From: Sarcocystis neurona
Lineage: Eukaryota; Apicomplexa; Conoidasida; Eucoccidiorida; Sarcocystidae
Length of the DNA stretch: 64,000 nucleotides
Assembly (NCBI GenBank): GCA_000727475.1
Contig: KL647307.1
Coordinates: 1,022,701-1,086,700 of the forward strand
Direction: 5' to 3'
Shown: piece after piece, positions 37,194-49,800 of the stretch
How positions within the stretch are numbered: the first letter of the stretch is position 1
Layout of the letters: every line of letters begins with the position of its first letter
Made by a program: the position numbers and the translations under genes
Notes under the pieces: generated by a model
The model's input: the letters and a program-made list of their open reading frames with translations, nothing else
Databases searched by the model: none
What the model was told of the DNA's origin: nothing

Positions 37194-40100
37194 ATGTCGA
37201 TACTTCCGCAGCTGACGTTTTCCACGGGTTGCCAGCTGCCGCCTGCGGCGCCCTCCTCACTTTTCGAGATCGAGGACAATGCTTTTTGCCCGTTCGGTAG
37301 ATCAGCTGCGTCGTGCAGCAAAAACAGCAGAAACAACGGCAGTGGCAAGCAAAGCAACAGCGGCAGCAGCAAGAGCAGCAGCAACTCCAAAAACAGAGCC
37401 GCGGCTGGACTGCGTGGAATGAGAGCGGCGGAGGAAACACTGCAGTGGCTTGCCGCCCGTGTGCTGCAGCAGGCGCCACCTCCGCATATGCTGCCTCTTA
37501 GCGAAGTATTCGAAAAAGTCCTTCGCCTGGATGCTGTGGCTGCTTCGCAGGCGCTGCTGCATATAACGCGCAACATTGCGAAAGTGCTCCAGGCTTCGCG
37601 GCTTCTTTTTGTGGGGAACCGAGCAGCGTGCCAGCAGTACCTCGCCCAGCGGCTGGAAGAAGAGAGGCAGCGACTAGCTCTTGAGCAGCAACACCAACAG
37701 CGGTCTGTCGAGCAAGAGCTGGTCGAGAAAGAGTGGCAGCAGGACGGTGACAAGTCAGAGAAACGGTGGGATGGTGAAGAGATAGTTGCTTCGTGGGAGC
37801 AGCATATCGACGCTGAGAAGGATGCCGGTGGCCAGAGGGAGGGAAACGTGAAAAGCGAGGAAGACGCCGACGACTGGAGCCGTGTGCCTCTGCGTGACGA
37901 GCAGAGCAGCTGCTTTCCATGGCTGATGCCTAACGCAGCAGTAGCCGCAGCAGCTGAAGCACAGGCTGCGGAAGTTTTAAGCTGCAACCACGGCAGCGCA
38001 GCTTCTAAAAGGCGTGGTGAAGAAGCCGAAGAAGAAAGCACAGCAGATGAAGCTGAGGACCACCTCTTTGTGCTGCTGCAGCCTGTCTCTCCAGCAGAAG
38101 AGGCGTTTGGCTGCCCTGACGTTCTCATCAAGCTGTGCAACTTTCTCTCTGTCCAAGACGTCATCAGCGTTGGGAGAGTCTGTCGAGCCACTGTCCAGGC
38201 GGCACTTAGCGAAGACGTGTGGGTGCCGCTACTGCAGCGTTCGTTCCCCAAGGCCTCGCTAGTCAACGAAGACGCACTCGAAAGCGCCGAGGAGCAGCAA
38301 CGCATTGACGAAGAAAAGCACAAACAGGCAAGTTGTTCTTTTTCAGATTTGGTCTTCCAGTAAGGCACGTGAGAGACCAGAAGTCCTCGGTACTACAGGG
38401 ATGAAAGCAAGTGCAGTCGCCTCAAGCAGGGCTGGCTGATCTCTGTTTCTGTGTAGCTGTGTCTACCTACGCCTGTCTGCGCCACTATCGGTGATTCTCT
38501 TCATATACTTCCTTTTCCGGTTAAATCTGTGTTTCTTTGTTTCGACATTCGTTCCCATGCGTGATTACGTGTGTCCGTATCTCTGTTTCCATATATGTAG
38601 CTACAGGTATATCTGTGTATGCGTGTGCAGCCATATCCAGTCAGCAGCCACGCAGGTGGCGTATGTTCCTGCCGGCTAGTCCCTGAATCTTTAAGTTTAC
38701 TTCTTTTAAGTTCCGACTACATATCTGACAGTTTGCGTGGCAGTGTACCTTTCGCCCCTCTTCCCTTCTACCTGTAGCTGCTGCCTCCTTTGTGCAGCTG
38801 CTACTTGCACCAAATACTTTTCAGTGGCTGAGCTGGACTGTTCTCCCGTGTGGCTGCGTCGCATTAGGGCAGCTCCCACTGTAACTCCCCGTAGCTAAAG
38901 CTGCGTGCGGCTGGCACCGTTCTGCAAGACCGCCCGAGTGTGGGTGGTTCTCCTGAGTTGTTTTTTGGAGCAGCAGGTGCGTATCTTCGTAGTCGGCCGT
39001 ACGTCTACTTCATGTAGTTGCTTCTAAGTGCAGGTTCTTAAGGCGTCAGGGCACTCGGGCTGCTGCTGCTTCTTCACCCTGGAGATGCGTTTTCAGCCTA
39101 CGCAGACATTGCCACTGTATTTGCAGGTGCGTTGGCTCCGTCGGTAAGTGGCGCAACAGCGCGTCCAAGCTGCTCCGGTTGATACAAGGAGCTGTGTGCA
39201 ACTTTCGAAAAGACGTGTTCCTATGGACGGCACCTCGGCGCATCCTACGACGCGTGATTTGTGTGTGTCTCTGCAGATCCTGGACGACTTGCTAGTGCAG
39301 ACTCCGCCGGATAAGCCTGTGTCTCTCGCTGCGCTGTTGCTCTCTGCGAATAAAACCCTTGCTGCTGACGCAGCAGCCACGGCGTCGGGGGGGGAGCTGC
39401 GGCTGAGAATGGACGCAGAGGCGCTGCTGCACTTGCTCAGCTGCCACCCAGATACCTTCAAACAAGACGCAGCAGGACAACAATTCGTTGTCCAGCCCTC
39501 GCGACTTTACAGCGACTGGCTGCCTGTTAACCCCTACGCTGTTGCGAATTGGGGACCAGAGCGAACACGGCAGCTGCAGCAGGAAACGCGGGCGTTATGG
39601 AGAGAGGAGCAGTGTGAGGCCGGCGCAGTGAACTTGCAGCAGGAGCACCAGGAGAGAGAGCCACCACCGCAGCGCACTGCAGAGGATGGACAGAGTAAAG
39701 CTGTAAGTATGAAGAAAAGCGTTTGGTCTTTTCTTTTTCAGGATGCTGCGGGTATTGCTAGAGGCGTACGCAACTCCTTTCATACACCCATACACATACG
39801 TATACAGATATCTGTACACGAACATTCGTGTAAACTCCGTATTTACTTCTACACGTGCAGTTGTGTACATGAGATATCTGGATGGGTTCGCGACATCTGC
39901 GTTGGTCAACTGGAGGTGCATTTGTTGGTCTTGCCACTAATGTTGTTTTGTGTAGGCTGTGTCCGAGTGTTACTCCATATAGTAGGTATAGCTCGCACCG
40001 GGTTTCCAACGACGTTCTCGCTGTCGTGGACTTCCACGTCCTACATTTCTATTTCATGTCACTACTTAAAAGAATCAACTTCAAGTGCTTCTTTGTGCAA

Positions 40101-42772
40101 AGGGGCGTGGACGTAATATTTGCAGATCGCTGTCGCTACATAAAGGTGCTGTCCCGTAGGCGCGCGAGCACTGCTTCTCTGTCACGGTGGTCTCACGTGC
40201 CGTCTACCCAGAACAAGCGCGATGTGGTGGGAGAACGTCTCCAACAGAGGGGATCCTCATTTTCTCAGCGTGTTTCTGAAAAACTGCGTAGCTCGTTAGG
40301 TTTACGAAAAGCCACATAGGGTGTCTCTCTATGTGTGTAGCGGGACATATTTGAATGATGCCATACCCGCGAAGGCGCGCCGTCGGACGAGAAAGATTGA
40401 CCTCATCAAGAATGCGCAGGTGCGGCAGGCACTACGCCTTTTCATTCATACTCAGCTGCTGCTGAAACATCAACCCGAATCCCACTTCAACGTCGGCGTC
40501 TGTCTGCTGCGTTACATGCTGTTCCAAGCTCTTCTGTACACGTTCCTCTCGTGTACTTACGCGGGAGCTGCGCTGCAACATGGGAGCCGCGCAGTGCTCC
40601 AGCTCAGCAGTCAAGCATAGCACAGTAGCACTGTAGTCCACGTCACACGGGCATACACTAATCCTGCGTCCCCGCTTCAACGTATAAGAGTGCAGTCGCG
40701 TAATGACAACACATCTGTGCCTCGCGTGCTGACCGCTCGGAACGCAATATGGCCTGGTGATGCTGCCATATGGATGAGCGGATCAATGTTGCCGCGCGTG
40801 CAGTTCAGGGCCACATGTCCGAATACACGCTTACAGGTGCGCATCGACGCTGTAACTATTGCTGCTTCGGTGCTTCTGAAGCTGTTGCCGGTGTACTGCT
40901 GGTGCTGCGTCGCTGCAGGACCTGATATTTCGCCGAGACCTGTCTGCACGCCAGGCGTATCGTCTATGGCACACGAAGCTGCTTGGAGCGGAGCAAAATC
41001 GAGAGCGGCCGTGGGAGTACTTCAATGCGTGTTCTGAGATAAGTAGCGCCACCAAGAGCTTGGTGCATAAGCGCGGCTTGCTGCTGCCTGCGGGGTCATT
41101 GCTCGATTTGTGCGAACGGCGGCTGCGGTTCGTACGGTTGGAGGATCCCGTGACTGTTCACACGCTGGTGTTGCGCACACTGGATGGGATCATGTACCAC
41201 ATTCCATCTGGCTGCTTCAATCGGCGCGTTAATCTGTTGCAGCAGGCTTTGTGCAGCCCTCACTTGCGACTGGAGCGAGAAACGCGGAAAAGGATTGAAC
41301 GCAGGCTGCTTGATTTCATGCAGCATGTGCGCAACGAACGTAAGTTTGGGTTCTTCGCATGCAGAAGCTGCGGCTCGCGCTGGCGAAGTGGCTTTACCTA
41401 CGATGAAATTGCCCAGCAGTGTCTCCGTTGCGGGCTATGGAACAAAGCTTTTAAATGTCAGCCACTCCGCTCCGCCCAGGACCTGGGCGCCCTGCAGAAG
41501 AACCCTGCGGCCCCTCTGCAGCCGCAGCAGCTTCACTCAGACGCTCTGCTGCATCAGCAGCACCAGCCGGACACTACGGCGCAGCAACAGCAGCATGTTG
41601 CTCAACAGCAACGTGAAGTGACGGGTGTTCCACAGCACCAGCAGCAAGAGGCACGACACCTACAGCAGGTGCAGCACCAGCACCGCGGAGGGCGACAACA
41701 ACGGCATCAGGGCGGTGGCCTCCCGAGGCAGCACCAGCAGCGTCTGCGGCAGCAACAACACGGGCGCAGTCCCCGAGAACCGCATCAGTTTTCTTCAGCA
41801 GTGCTGCAGCAACCCGAGCTATCAAGTGAGGCAGAGCACGACCAGTCGTACGCTACGGAGCAGGACCAGCAGTACCGTAGACAGCCGCGGCAACATCCGT
41901 GCGATGAGGAGCCACGCATGCAGGAGCCGCACTGTCCTCGTTCCGCGCGACTACGGCAGGAGCGTCCGCGCGGCACGGTGCAGCACACCCAGGACCACAG
42001 AGGCCCTGCCGCACTTACAGCTGTGGACAAAAAACAACAGGAATGTGCCGTTGTCTTAGAGGCCCAACAACCTTCACTGCGGTACGCTGACCAGGATCGA
42101 CAGCAGGTGAAGCACGTGCAACAGCAGGACCCGCCCCGTACGGAGGAGGAAACGCAGCGTGAAGACAGGTCAACACGAGAGAAACAGGGAACACGTACAG
42201 GAAGCACTCGTCAGAAGGTGAGGGCCACTCGGGCCCCCGCGCAAACGCGCGGCCTTCTTCAAGAGCCGCTTCTGTGCTTCCAGTCACGTTTGCCGCCAGA
42301 TCCGCTGCTGCAGCAGCAACAGGCTTCACGGCTTCTCTCAAGCAGTCGTGGCAGACGGTGGCAGGCGATCCCCGATGTAATCGAATACGGTAAAAAGTGC
42401 AGTGATGAGAGTGTTAAATGCTCGAGCGGTCGCAGGGCACTTGGAAAAGGCCAACAACACGACGTCCGGTGGAATGACGTGCAGCATCAGGAAAGGAAGC
42501 AGGAAGAGAGAAATCGTGTCCATCATTCCGTCAGACAGGGTTTACTACCACATGGGTTAGGGCAGCGGGATGGGCCTCAAGATGCGCAGCAACATCAAAA
42601 TCAATCACGAAAGCCCTTTCGACGAAACGGTGGGCGTACCGAAGAAGGCCGCGGCGTAAGAGAGGATCGGAGGGACGTCTCGAACGGTGTCAGCTACGAC
42701 AGCCGATCGGAGCTTGTGCGCAGAGTTTTACACCAGCAGTTGCGGTCAACTGCACGCGAAGAACGCTTGTAG
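37194..42772 (+). CDS. F-box protein with ZAR1-like 3CxxC zinc finger and glutamine-rich tail
   Basis: F-box proteins recruit substrates to SCF ubiquitin ligases; 3CxxC zinc fingers (ZAR1 family) bind RNA or chaperone receptors. Exon 1 (37194-38328) has a Ser/Asn-rich N-terminus, a Gln/Glu-rich coiled segment and an F-box-like helix set near residues 304-350 (CPDVLIKLCNFLSVQDVIS, VGRVCRATVQ, DVWVPLLQRSFP). It ends CAG/GCAAGT, a GC-AG donor. Exons 39034-39126 and 39277-39694 or 39702 follow in phase. Middle exons lie near 40126-40299 and 40341-40419 (KIDLIKNAQ), but their junctions are not fully resolved. The last exon, 40919-42772, starts DLIFRRDLSARQAYRLWHTK. It carries FGFFACRSCGSRWRSGF then CLRCG, the CxxC..CxxC core of a 3CxxC finger, followed by about 400 residues of Gln/His/Arg-rich tail encoded by CAG repeats. 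The ORF could start upstream, at 36864. Two adjacent genes remain possible. Confidence 0.7.
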
Positions 42773-44152
42773 ACAGCGGAGCACGGAGGTCAAGTACGAA
42801 CCCCGTTGCTGCGAAGTACGGGTGTCATGCTGCAGCGGATAGTGGCACGCTAAGCACTACAACAAGAAGACAAAGTCCGTCATACGACGCACTCAACAAC
42901 GACGTCTCCGTATACGTCGTTGCATACCCGGCGCCTCCGCACACGTCGTTGCATACCCGGCAGTCATCCCGCGATGTCACCGTGTGTGACGCACTGATAT
43001 AACCTGTAGCAGTTTATGGATGCCTGCTGCAGCACGTGTAGATGAATCGCAACACGAGAGCTCCATCATAGTTTGCAGATTCTACACCTACTTCACGCGA
43101 TGTGTAGTTCGTTAATGTGTGATCTTTAAGGGCAGGATACGATGGGAGACTGGGTTCCTGGGATCGTTGAATGCAACTTCACGGTGCAGTGGTGATTGCT
43201 GGCGTGAAGGCGTATGCGATGAACGTGGGCTCGCCGAATTAAACTTCGACTACGATCTTGTTCCAGTAAAGTGACCTTTCATTTCTCCAGCATGTCATTC
43301 TGGTGTAGCGTAGTAATTTGTACAGAACGGATGACGAGGAGGGATGAGGGACGCTTGGAGTAGTGTGGGTGTTGGTGACTGAGGGGAGTGTGGAAGCGAC
43401 GGTTGGTAGGTGCCAGCAATAGCAAGATAACAGCACCCCACCTGATTTGCAGAGGGACGGCGAGACGGCCATCTAGTCGCTTTCTGAGCATAACGGAAGA
43501 AGCCACCGACTGGGGGCTCAGGAAAACGGGGCGACGCATTTTTTGAGAAGTGAATGCTTTTCTCAGGTGAAACAGCCATTGACATGCATTTTTAGATTGT
43601 CAGCACAGGTGTGCTACACTTTCCGGTGGCGCCAGCAGTGACTGAGGACTTCGACCACATGTGAAAAAATTCAGTTTGTTGTGTTGTGTCAAATGTGTAC
43701 GGTGAGACGGGCTCTGCAGCGCGGGTTTCAAGAAGTACACTGTCAAAAAGACTACGTTTACGGGTCATATTTTGTCGTACTTTGAATGTGCAGTGTGCAG
43801 GTGCTCTTGAGAAGCGCTGAGATTTCCGGTTCCACCGTACCATTCCAGCAAAAAATTCGTACAAAGAAGGCGTACGTCAGGCTAATGCACGGCTTAGGAC
43901 GAACCGTGCAAGCCAGGTCGGGGGGCTGTTACAGAGGGATTTACGACATAGCAGCCAACTAGTCGTCGAGCACACTCGGGAATCAGGGAAGACTAATGAA
44001 GCACAGCGACAGAAGCTGATATGGGGTGTAAAAGTTGTGGATACCGTATGCTATCCCTCGCCACGTCCCGACAGCACTTTGCTACCATTGTAGATTCAGC
44101 TTGTGGCGCAGTTGCAGATTGCCACACTTGACAACCGTTGCTTTATCTGCAG
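42773..44152. other. Intergenic stretch with a short repeat
   Basis: No gene supported. A 19-bp motif, ACGTCGTTGCATACCCGGC, occurs at 42914-42932 and 42943-42961. Minus-strand ORFs at 43239-43585 overlap in three frames and lack any motif. Confidence 0.5.
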
Positions 44153-45155
44153 GATTTACGTCTCGTGATCGTAGACAGTCAACTGTAGGTAAGTGGTGTG
44201 CGGTCGCTTTACTAGGTAGGCCTTTTGCTTACCCGTGCAGCATGCGCCGACGGTGCCATTTGAAACCGGGCTTTCACTGCCGGCTCCAGCTGTTCTAGCA
44301 TCATGCGTAATACGTGCGCCAGGTTCATACGGGTATACCTAGGTGTTGCGTGGTTTCCACGTCTCCTTTGGGGAGGCAAGAAGTGACCACTCGGCCTTTG
44401 GAAATGCTAGCCAGGGACTCCCGCCTTGCTGCTGGGTGTTCCGTTGGCGGGAGAAAATAACACTCATTTACACACACGCCTGTACCCCGTATTCATGTAA
44501 TGACACGACGGCGCATCCTCCCAGTGACACAGAGTCTTCTGAAGCTGTAGACACGGTCAGAAGGTGCATTAAGCAACTCAAGACAACCAGTTATACAGGC
44601 ATAAGGTTTGGCGGAACTTAAGCGGCCCGCCCGCGCGCAGTATGGTGCACTGCCGAACTCTGTGTGTACTCAATGCGTTAATTTTGGACCACAACAATTA
44701 ATCGTAGCCTTCGGAATATGAGATACTGCAGTAATTGCACCTCAGACGGTGAGAAAAATAACTCGACAAAACGCGTCGACAGGGCCGGCGGGCGTGCTGA
44801 AGGAGTGCACCAAGGATGGGTGGACCCCGAGCGGAGAGTCGCAGCCTATGTCTAACTCTTTTGCCACAGCTAAGTTACTACGGTATACAAAGAAAAAAGG
44901 ACATGCCGCGTACGTATACACGTGCTCCTTTTATGACTGTAGTGCGAAGGTGCTGACAGACACCTCCAGCTCGCGTGAAACTGACAAAGTGTTGGACAAC
45001 AGAGGACGCCAAAACCGGTCACCGGGATACTTCACATACGGCGGTATCCTACGGTCAAGTTGTCGGTGGTTATCTTCTGGGTGTGGTCGCGCTGTTGGGC
45101 CGTTTCTTTCTTTAAGGAAGGCTGAGCGGAATTCCAGAGTTCACCCTGGTGTCCG
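44153..45155 (+). CDS. Possible small multi-exon gene with a C-terminal membrane segment
   Basis: Open segments with splice-like borders: 44153-44188 (acceptor TTTATCTGCAG, donor GTAAGT; FTSRDRRQSTVG), from 44241 (acceptor TACCCGTGCAG; HAPTVPFETGLSLPAPAVLA), 44342-44432, about 44490-44560 (TTAHPPSDTESSEAVDTVR) and a last segment ending TAA at about 45155 that reads VVGGYLLGVVALLGRFFL, a likely transmembrane helix. The joins were not all checked for phase and no start codon was fixed. The competing forward frame 44749-45159 is also open. No family is recognised. Confidence 0.28.
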
Positions 45156-45159
45156 CTAA

Positions 45160-46821
45160 CGAAAGGCTATATCTTTTATGTCACTGCGGTAAGTCAAAAA
45201 ATGTAGCGTCCCCTTCTATACGCAGATCACGGAGTGAATCAGCACGAGTGATTACCGCGCCCACGTAGTGACAACTCGAAGTGCTTGTTCGTCGCGGGAA
45301 GTTGGGCCGGCGCGCAACAGTCAGGACCCTCGACAGTGTGTACAGAAAGAAAAACGTTCTCCAGTAGCAAAACCTGCGACACGCGGGCCTCCGCACGCTT
45401 CCTACGCAAAAAGCGATAAAGCCTACTTGTTGTGAAATATCTTTTGATTTGCGGAGTCGTAGAAGAGAGTACGCATACTGCACGGAACCATCCATAGTGG
45501 CCACTGAACAAATACATATACACTTCAGCAACGCGTGTTGCAGCTAACCATAGAGTCGAGCGGGCTACCAAAGTAGCTGCCACACTGTCTCAGATGGGTC
45601 GTCCAAATTCCACACTGCTCTGTGTCCAGCACGCGTCCCATCAACCACCACCAAATCGTACGGTTGGAACACGGGTTTGGTAGCCCGTACAGACCACCAC
45701 GTACATTAGTAATACGCTTGTCGCCCATTTCAACACGCCAGAAGGCCGTAAGCATCGTTAAGAAGAGCGTGTATACTCTTCTTGAATATGTGACCTCACC
45801 TTGCACGACACAACATCTTACAAGTTAGACGGGAATCACGTTGTGCACGCAGGCAGCTAATCCGTCAGTTTTCAGTCGTTAGTGCACTCACCGTGAGACT
45901 TCGTCAGCATATCAATCTACGAGTAGCGTGAGGAAGCACAAGTTGTCCTGGAAAATTGGGAAAACTACAAATTAAAAACACAACAGCCACGACCTGGCAG
46001 TCACACACCCACTCCAACCAAAGTAAATAGCACATCGTAAGTTCCCGGTTAGTACCCCACGCTGCCCTCCTCTTCAGAGAGCGGCAGTAGGTAACATGCA
46101 CGCTAACGGCAGTGTACGGGTAGAGGAGCGCATCAACCACAAGAAAATGCACGAAAGACACACACCTGAACATAATGGTCATCAGCCCGCACACCTTCTG
46201 CCCTCAGAAAACAGAACTGAATACATCCCCGACATCCCAGAACGTGGGATGCCTCGCGTTATCATACACGCGCACTCTACCACGCCGCTTTGCACGGAGA
46301 ACTCTTCCCTACACCGGGGACTGTGCCATTATCAAAATTGCACGACGGAACGTCATCACGTCGTATAAACTAGCTACATCAGAGAGGTGCGTTGTCCCCA
46401 CCGCCACGAGACCAACTCACATCCCCATGAACATCAAACAAGCATCTTAGCCCGGTTTATCCGAGACGCAACCCGCACGTTCGCCGTCCCCACATTCGCC
46501 CCAAAACTGCTGCGTGTATCCTCGCATTCTGTCGAACGTAATAAAGCACCCTATTGGCTGTTACTCGACGACCCGCCGGTTCAAAATGTCCTGCGCCGTC
46601 ACACGCCTCAAAATTCTCCTTCGCTACACATGACAACTTGAAAACCACAGGCACCTTTCAATTGGTAAACTTAAATACCAGCAAGAATGGAAGTATTTAA
46701 ACGTCTTATCAGGGCTCGTAATCTCTTGTCAGCTCTCTAAGTTTTCCTCCTGACGGAGAGCTGGAGGGCGGCCCATGTCGCATGTGGCAACGTGCCCAAA
46801 TACCCACACTACACTCCTTCA
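45160..46821. other. Intergenic stretch with no supported gene
   Basis: Overlapping ORFs on both strands (for example 45181-45583 minus, 46096-46450 plus), none with a motif or splice evidence. This lies downstream of the MFS transporter's 3' end. Confidence 0.55.
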
Positions 46822-49800
46822 TTACCCAGGAGGTGGCTCGGGGGCTGCGCCCACGTCACCCTCCACTGGGTACGTAGTGGGAGCTCCAGTGCCACCATCC
46901 CCTTCCGGTTCAGGCGCATACGACGAAATGGTCGACGTAAGCTGAGGTATTACTATGGATCCGCTAGATAGTGAGGGCGGTCCTGCTGAGGTCCCAGCAT
47001 CGTCCGCGTCCTCTTCATCCTCCGGAGATTTCTCGTACTCCTCGTGCACCACCTTGGCTAATACGATTTGATCACGCTCTGCAAAAATACGTACAAGCGC
47101 CACAGTACCGAATACGCTGGAAGTCTCAGATGTAATTGGAGGCGATGGCATCAGCAAGCATCCTTGTATGCCGACAAAATTCCAAATGAATAGGTTCAAA
47201 CGAGGGACGATAGCTCATGGTGAAAATGTCGCGCCAGCTGTGCTTGTGTGTGGAATGTATCCGTGGCTGCATCCGCGTATTTTGTCGGAAAAAACGACTG
47301 TGTACACCTGTGTTTGTACATGGGGATATACAAATGTGTACGTGCAGACTTGACAGTGCATTCGAGGTGCGTGTCTATATCCCTCCGATGCCCGAAATCC
47401 AGCAGCCCTCTGCTCACCGTATGTGAAATGCAGGAAGGTATAAATAAAAAATGAGATGCACCACGGTATGACCGTGAGGAGGAACAATGACTGCGCCAGT
47501 GCGTTCGCATTGCCCAGCCGAAGCCGCTCAGGCATGTCTTTCACGAGTAGTGACGTCCGCTGATATCCAAAAGCCGACTCCGCCAGAAAACCGACCAAAG
47601 GAGCTCCAAGAATGGCTGCGCTGCTACCTTCGAGAGCTACAGTCTGCATTAATAAAGACACAGAGCAGTGGCAGGAGGCCACATTGTACACCTGTAGGCC
47701 TGCCATCCGATGGAAAATATTGGACATGGAAAGGTTGACACAGAAGATGACCTGCGCCACCTCAACAAAAGGTCCCCGCTGGCGTAGGACGAAGCCTACG
47801 CGCAAACATATACCCTCCTTTCTCCTGGAGCACAAACAATCTGTTCGCCCCGTTGCTGCACCTCCGCATCTTCGGTATCTCATCGTGAGCACCTTGAGGC
47901 GAAGAATGTCTGACGAATATAGCACTTCCGCCGCAACATGCGTTGCAACGTGGGAGGGCAGGTTCACAGTCCATTCAGGAAAAAACGGTGACTTACAATC
48001 GCGAAAACGGTGCCTTTATGGTCTGGGCGTACAACATCGGATAAAATGGGACGATTAACCGCCACCCCGCTCATCGAGGTGAGCCCTACCAAAAGGGCGA
48101 GAACAAAAAAAGCACCAAACTGGGTTGCTTCTTTGGGGGTAACCTTGTACGCCAGCACCAACATGGGTATCCTCGCAAGCATTGCCAGCTGTCCTGAAGA
48201 GAAAGACAATAAAAAAACAGTACAAAGCGAAGCCTGACATTACAAGCACTGCGAACAGCTGTCTGCCACTGGGGGTGATACACATCAATGAGCTTCAAGG
48301 GCAGTCTCCTAAGCAAGAGACACCTTGTTCATCATGTGTTCACTTCCCAAAAATCACGTGAAGTTCCACTTACAAATAACCGTATACGCACACGTGCACG
48401 CGCGAAGTGACAGGCGCACATCGATCTCTGCATCTCTCCCGTGTACACAAATCCACACGGAGGCCTACAACTTTCTGGGCTTACGACCTACAGCCGTGTC
48501 GCCGCGCGCATGCGCTGGCTGCGCCCCAGCACAGGGAAGATCGCTCCTAGTTCTACTTCATCTACGCGTTGTTGCTTACCCACTAATGGGCGACCGTGCC
48601 CACGACTCCAGTAAAACAGAAGGTCCCCCAGGTAGCCGCCCAACAGACCCCCGACCGCCGCGCCGATAAGCAGAGATCCGGTAAGAATAGCTGCTTGCCA
48701 GTCCGTCATACCGCAGTACTGGAAGAACATTGTGTTGAAGCTTAATGCAGACCAGGGGACAGTTCCTATCAAACCCTGCCATAGAAAGCGTAGAAGACGA
48801 AACGTATGTGAGCCCTTACAGGTATTCCCTAAGAGTCTAGACACTTTTCAAATACGAATACTCATACAGACACACGTACTTGGCACTGGTAACATCAAGC
48901 GCCTAGCGCCGCAAGTCGACCGCGAATCTACACATGAAATAGAAACGTGTATGTGGCACACATCAACTACGTGGCAGGCATCATCTGTAGCGTTGCGTGT
49001 AACAAGTACTTCTCATATCTAAACGAAACGAGCATGCAAAAGCACACTACGCTGCCGCACGAGCGGTAAGCGTGGCTCCGGCTACGCGCCCGCAGAGTGT
49101 CTGAAAACAAAATACTTTGGTGTTCCACTCGCCTGGCCTTTCGCTTCTGAACAGGCGCAGTCATACAAGCACGTCGTGAAAAACGATATTCCACAGTTGA
49201 GAGAAGGCTACTCACGGACCGCTGAAAAGAGCTACAATAGTCACACGCAGCAGCTGCGCCGCTGCTTGAACCTGTGTTTTTCCGCTTGTCTCCGACCGCG
49301 TGAGGATCGCTGCGTATTACCTCTAGCAGTACGAGGACGATAGAAGGGGTAGACAATGACTGGGTGAAGACGCGGTTGAAAAATTTCCACACGCCAAGTT
49401 GTGCTTCTTCTGCCACGCTAGTGCCTCCCGTGCCACCGCTGTCTTCAGCGACGACTCGTTTGCGCGACTTTCGCCGAGGTATCTCCTCTAGAAGCACAGC
49501 GATGACCAACCCCAAAAACATGCTCGTCGCGCCTACGCCAAAGAAACAAACTCGCCAACCCTGTCGACCAGAAGCGTAGCCACAACACCAACAGGTACGT
49601 ACGTTCAAACTCGTCGCTTTTATTCGTCGGAACTGTGCTCATAACACATGCGAATGTGTAACCCCACTCTCAGTAGAAACTTACTCACCGGCACAACAAT
49701 GTCACACGGGAACAGCGGTCGATGGAATTCTCCATCTTGCATCTCAACATGACTTTCGCGTAAGAAATCGAGGTATTACGCAGTTGCTAGTTGGTGGCAT

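Noticed and set aside
37109..38368. 419-codon minus-strand ORF opposite the F-box exon
   Set aside because: It is the Ser/Cys/Leu-rich shadow of CAG/GAG-rich coding sequence on the plus strand, which carries the F-box and a proper splice donor.
47664..47770. Extra exon of the MFS transporter (reading VIFCVNLSMSNIFHRMAGLQ)
   Set aside because: In phase with AG/GT borders, but the transporter reads correctly without it (GTVFAI directly to TVALEGSS), and with it the conserved spacing is broken.
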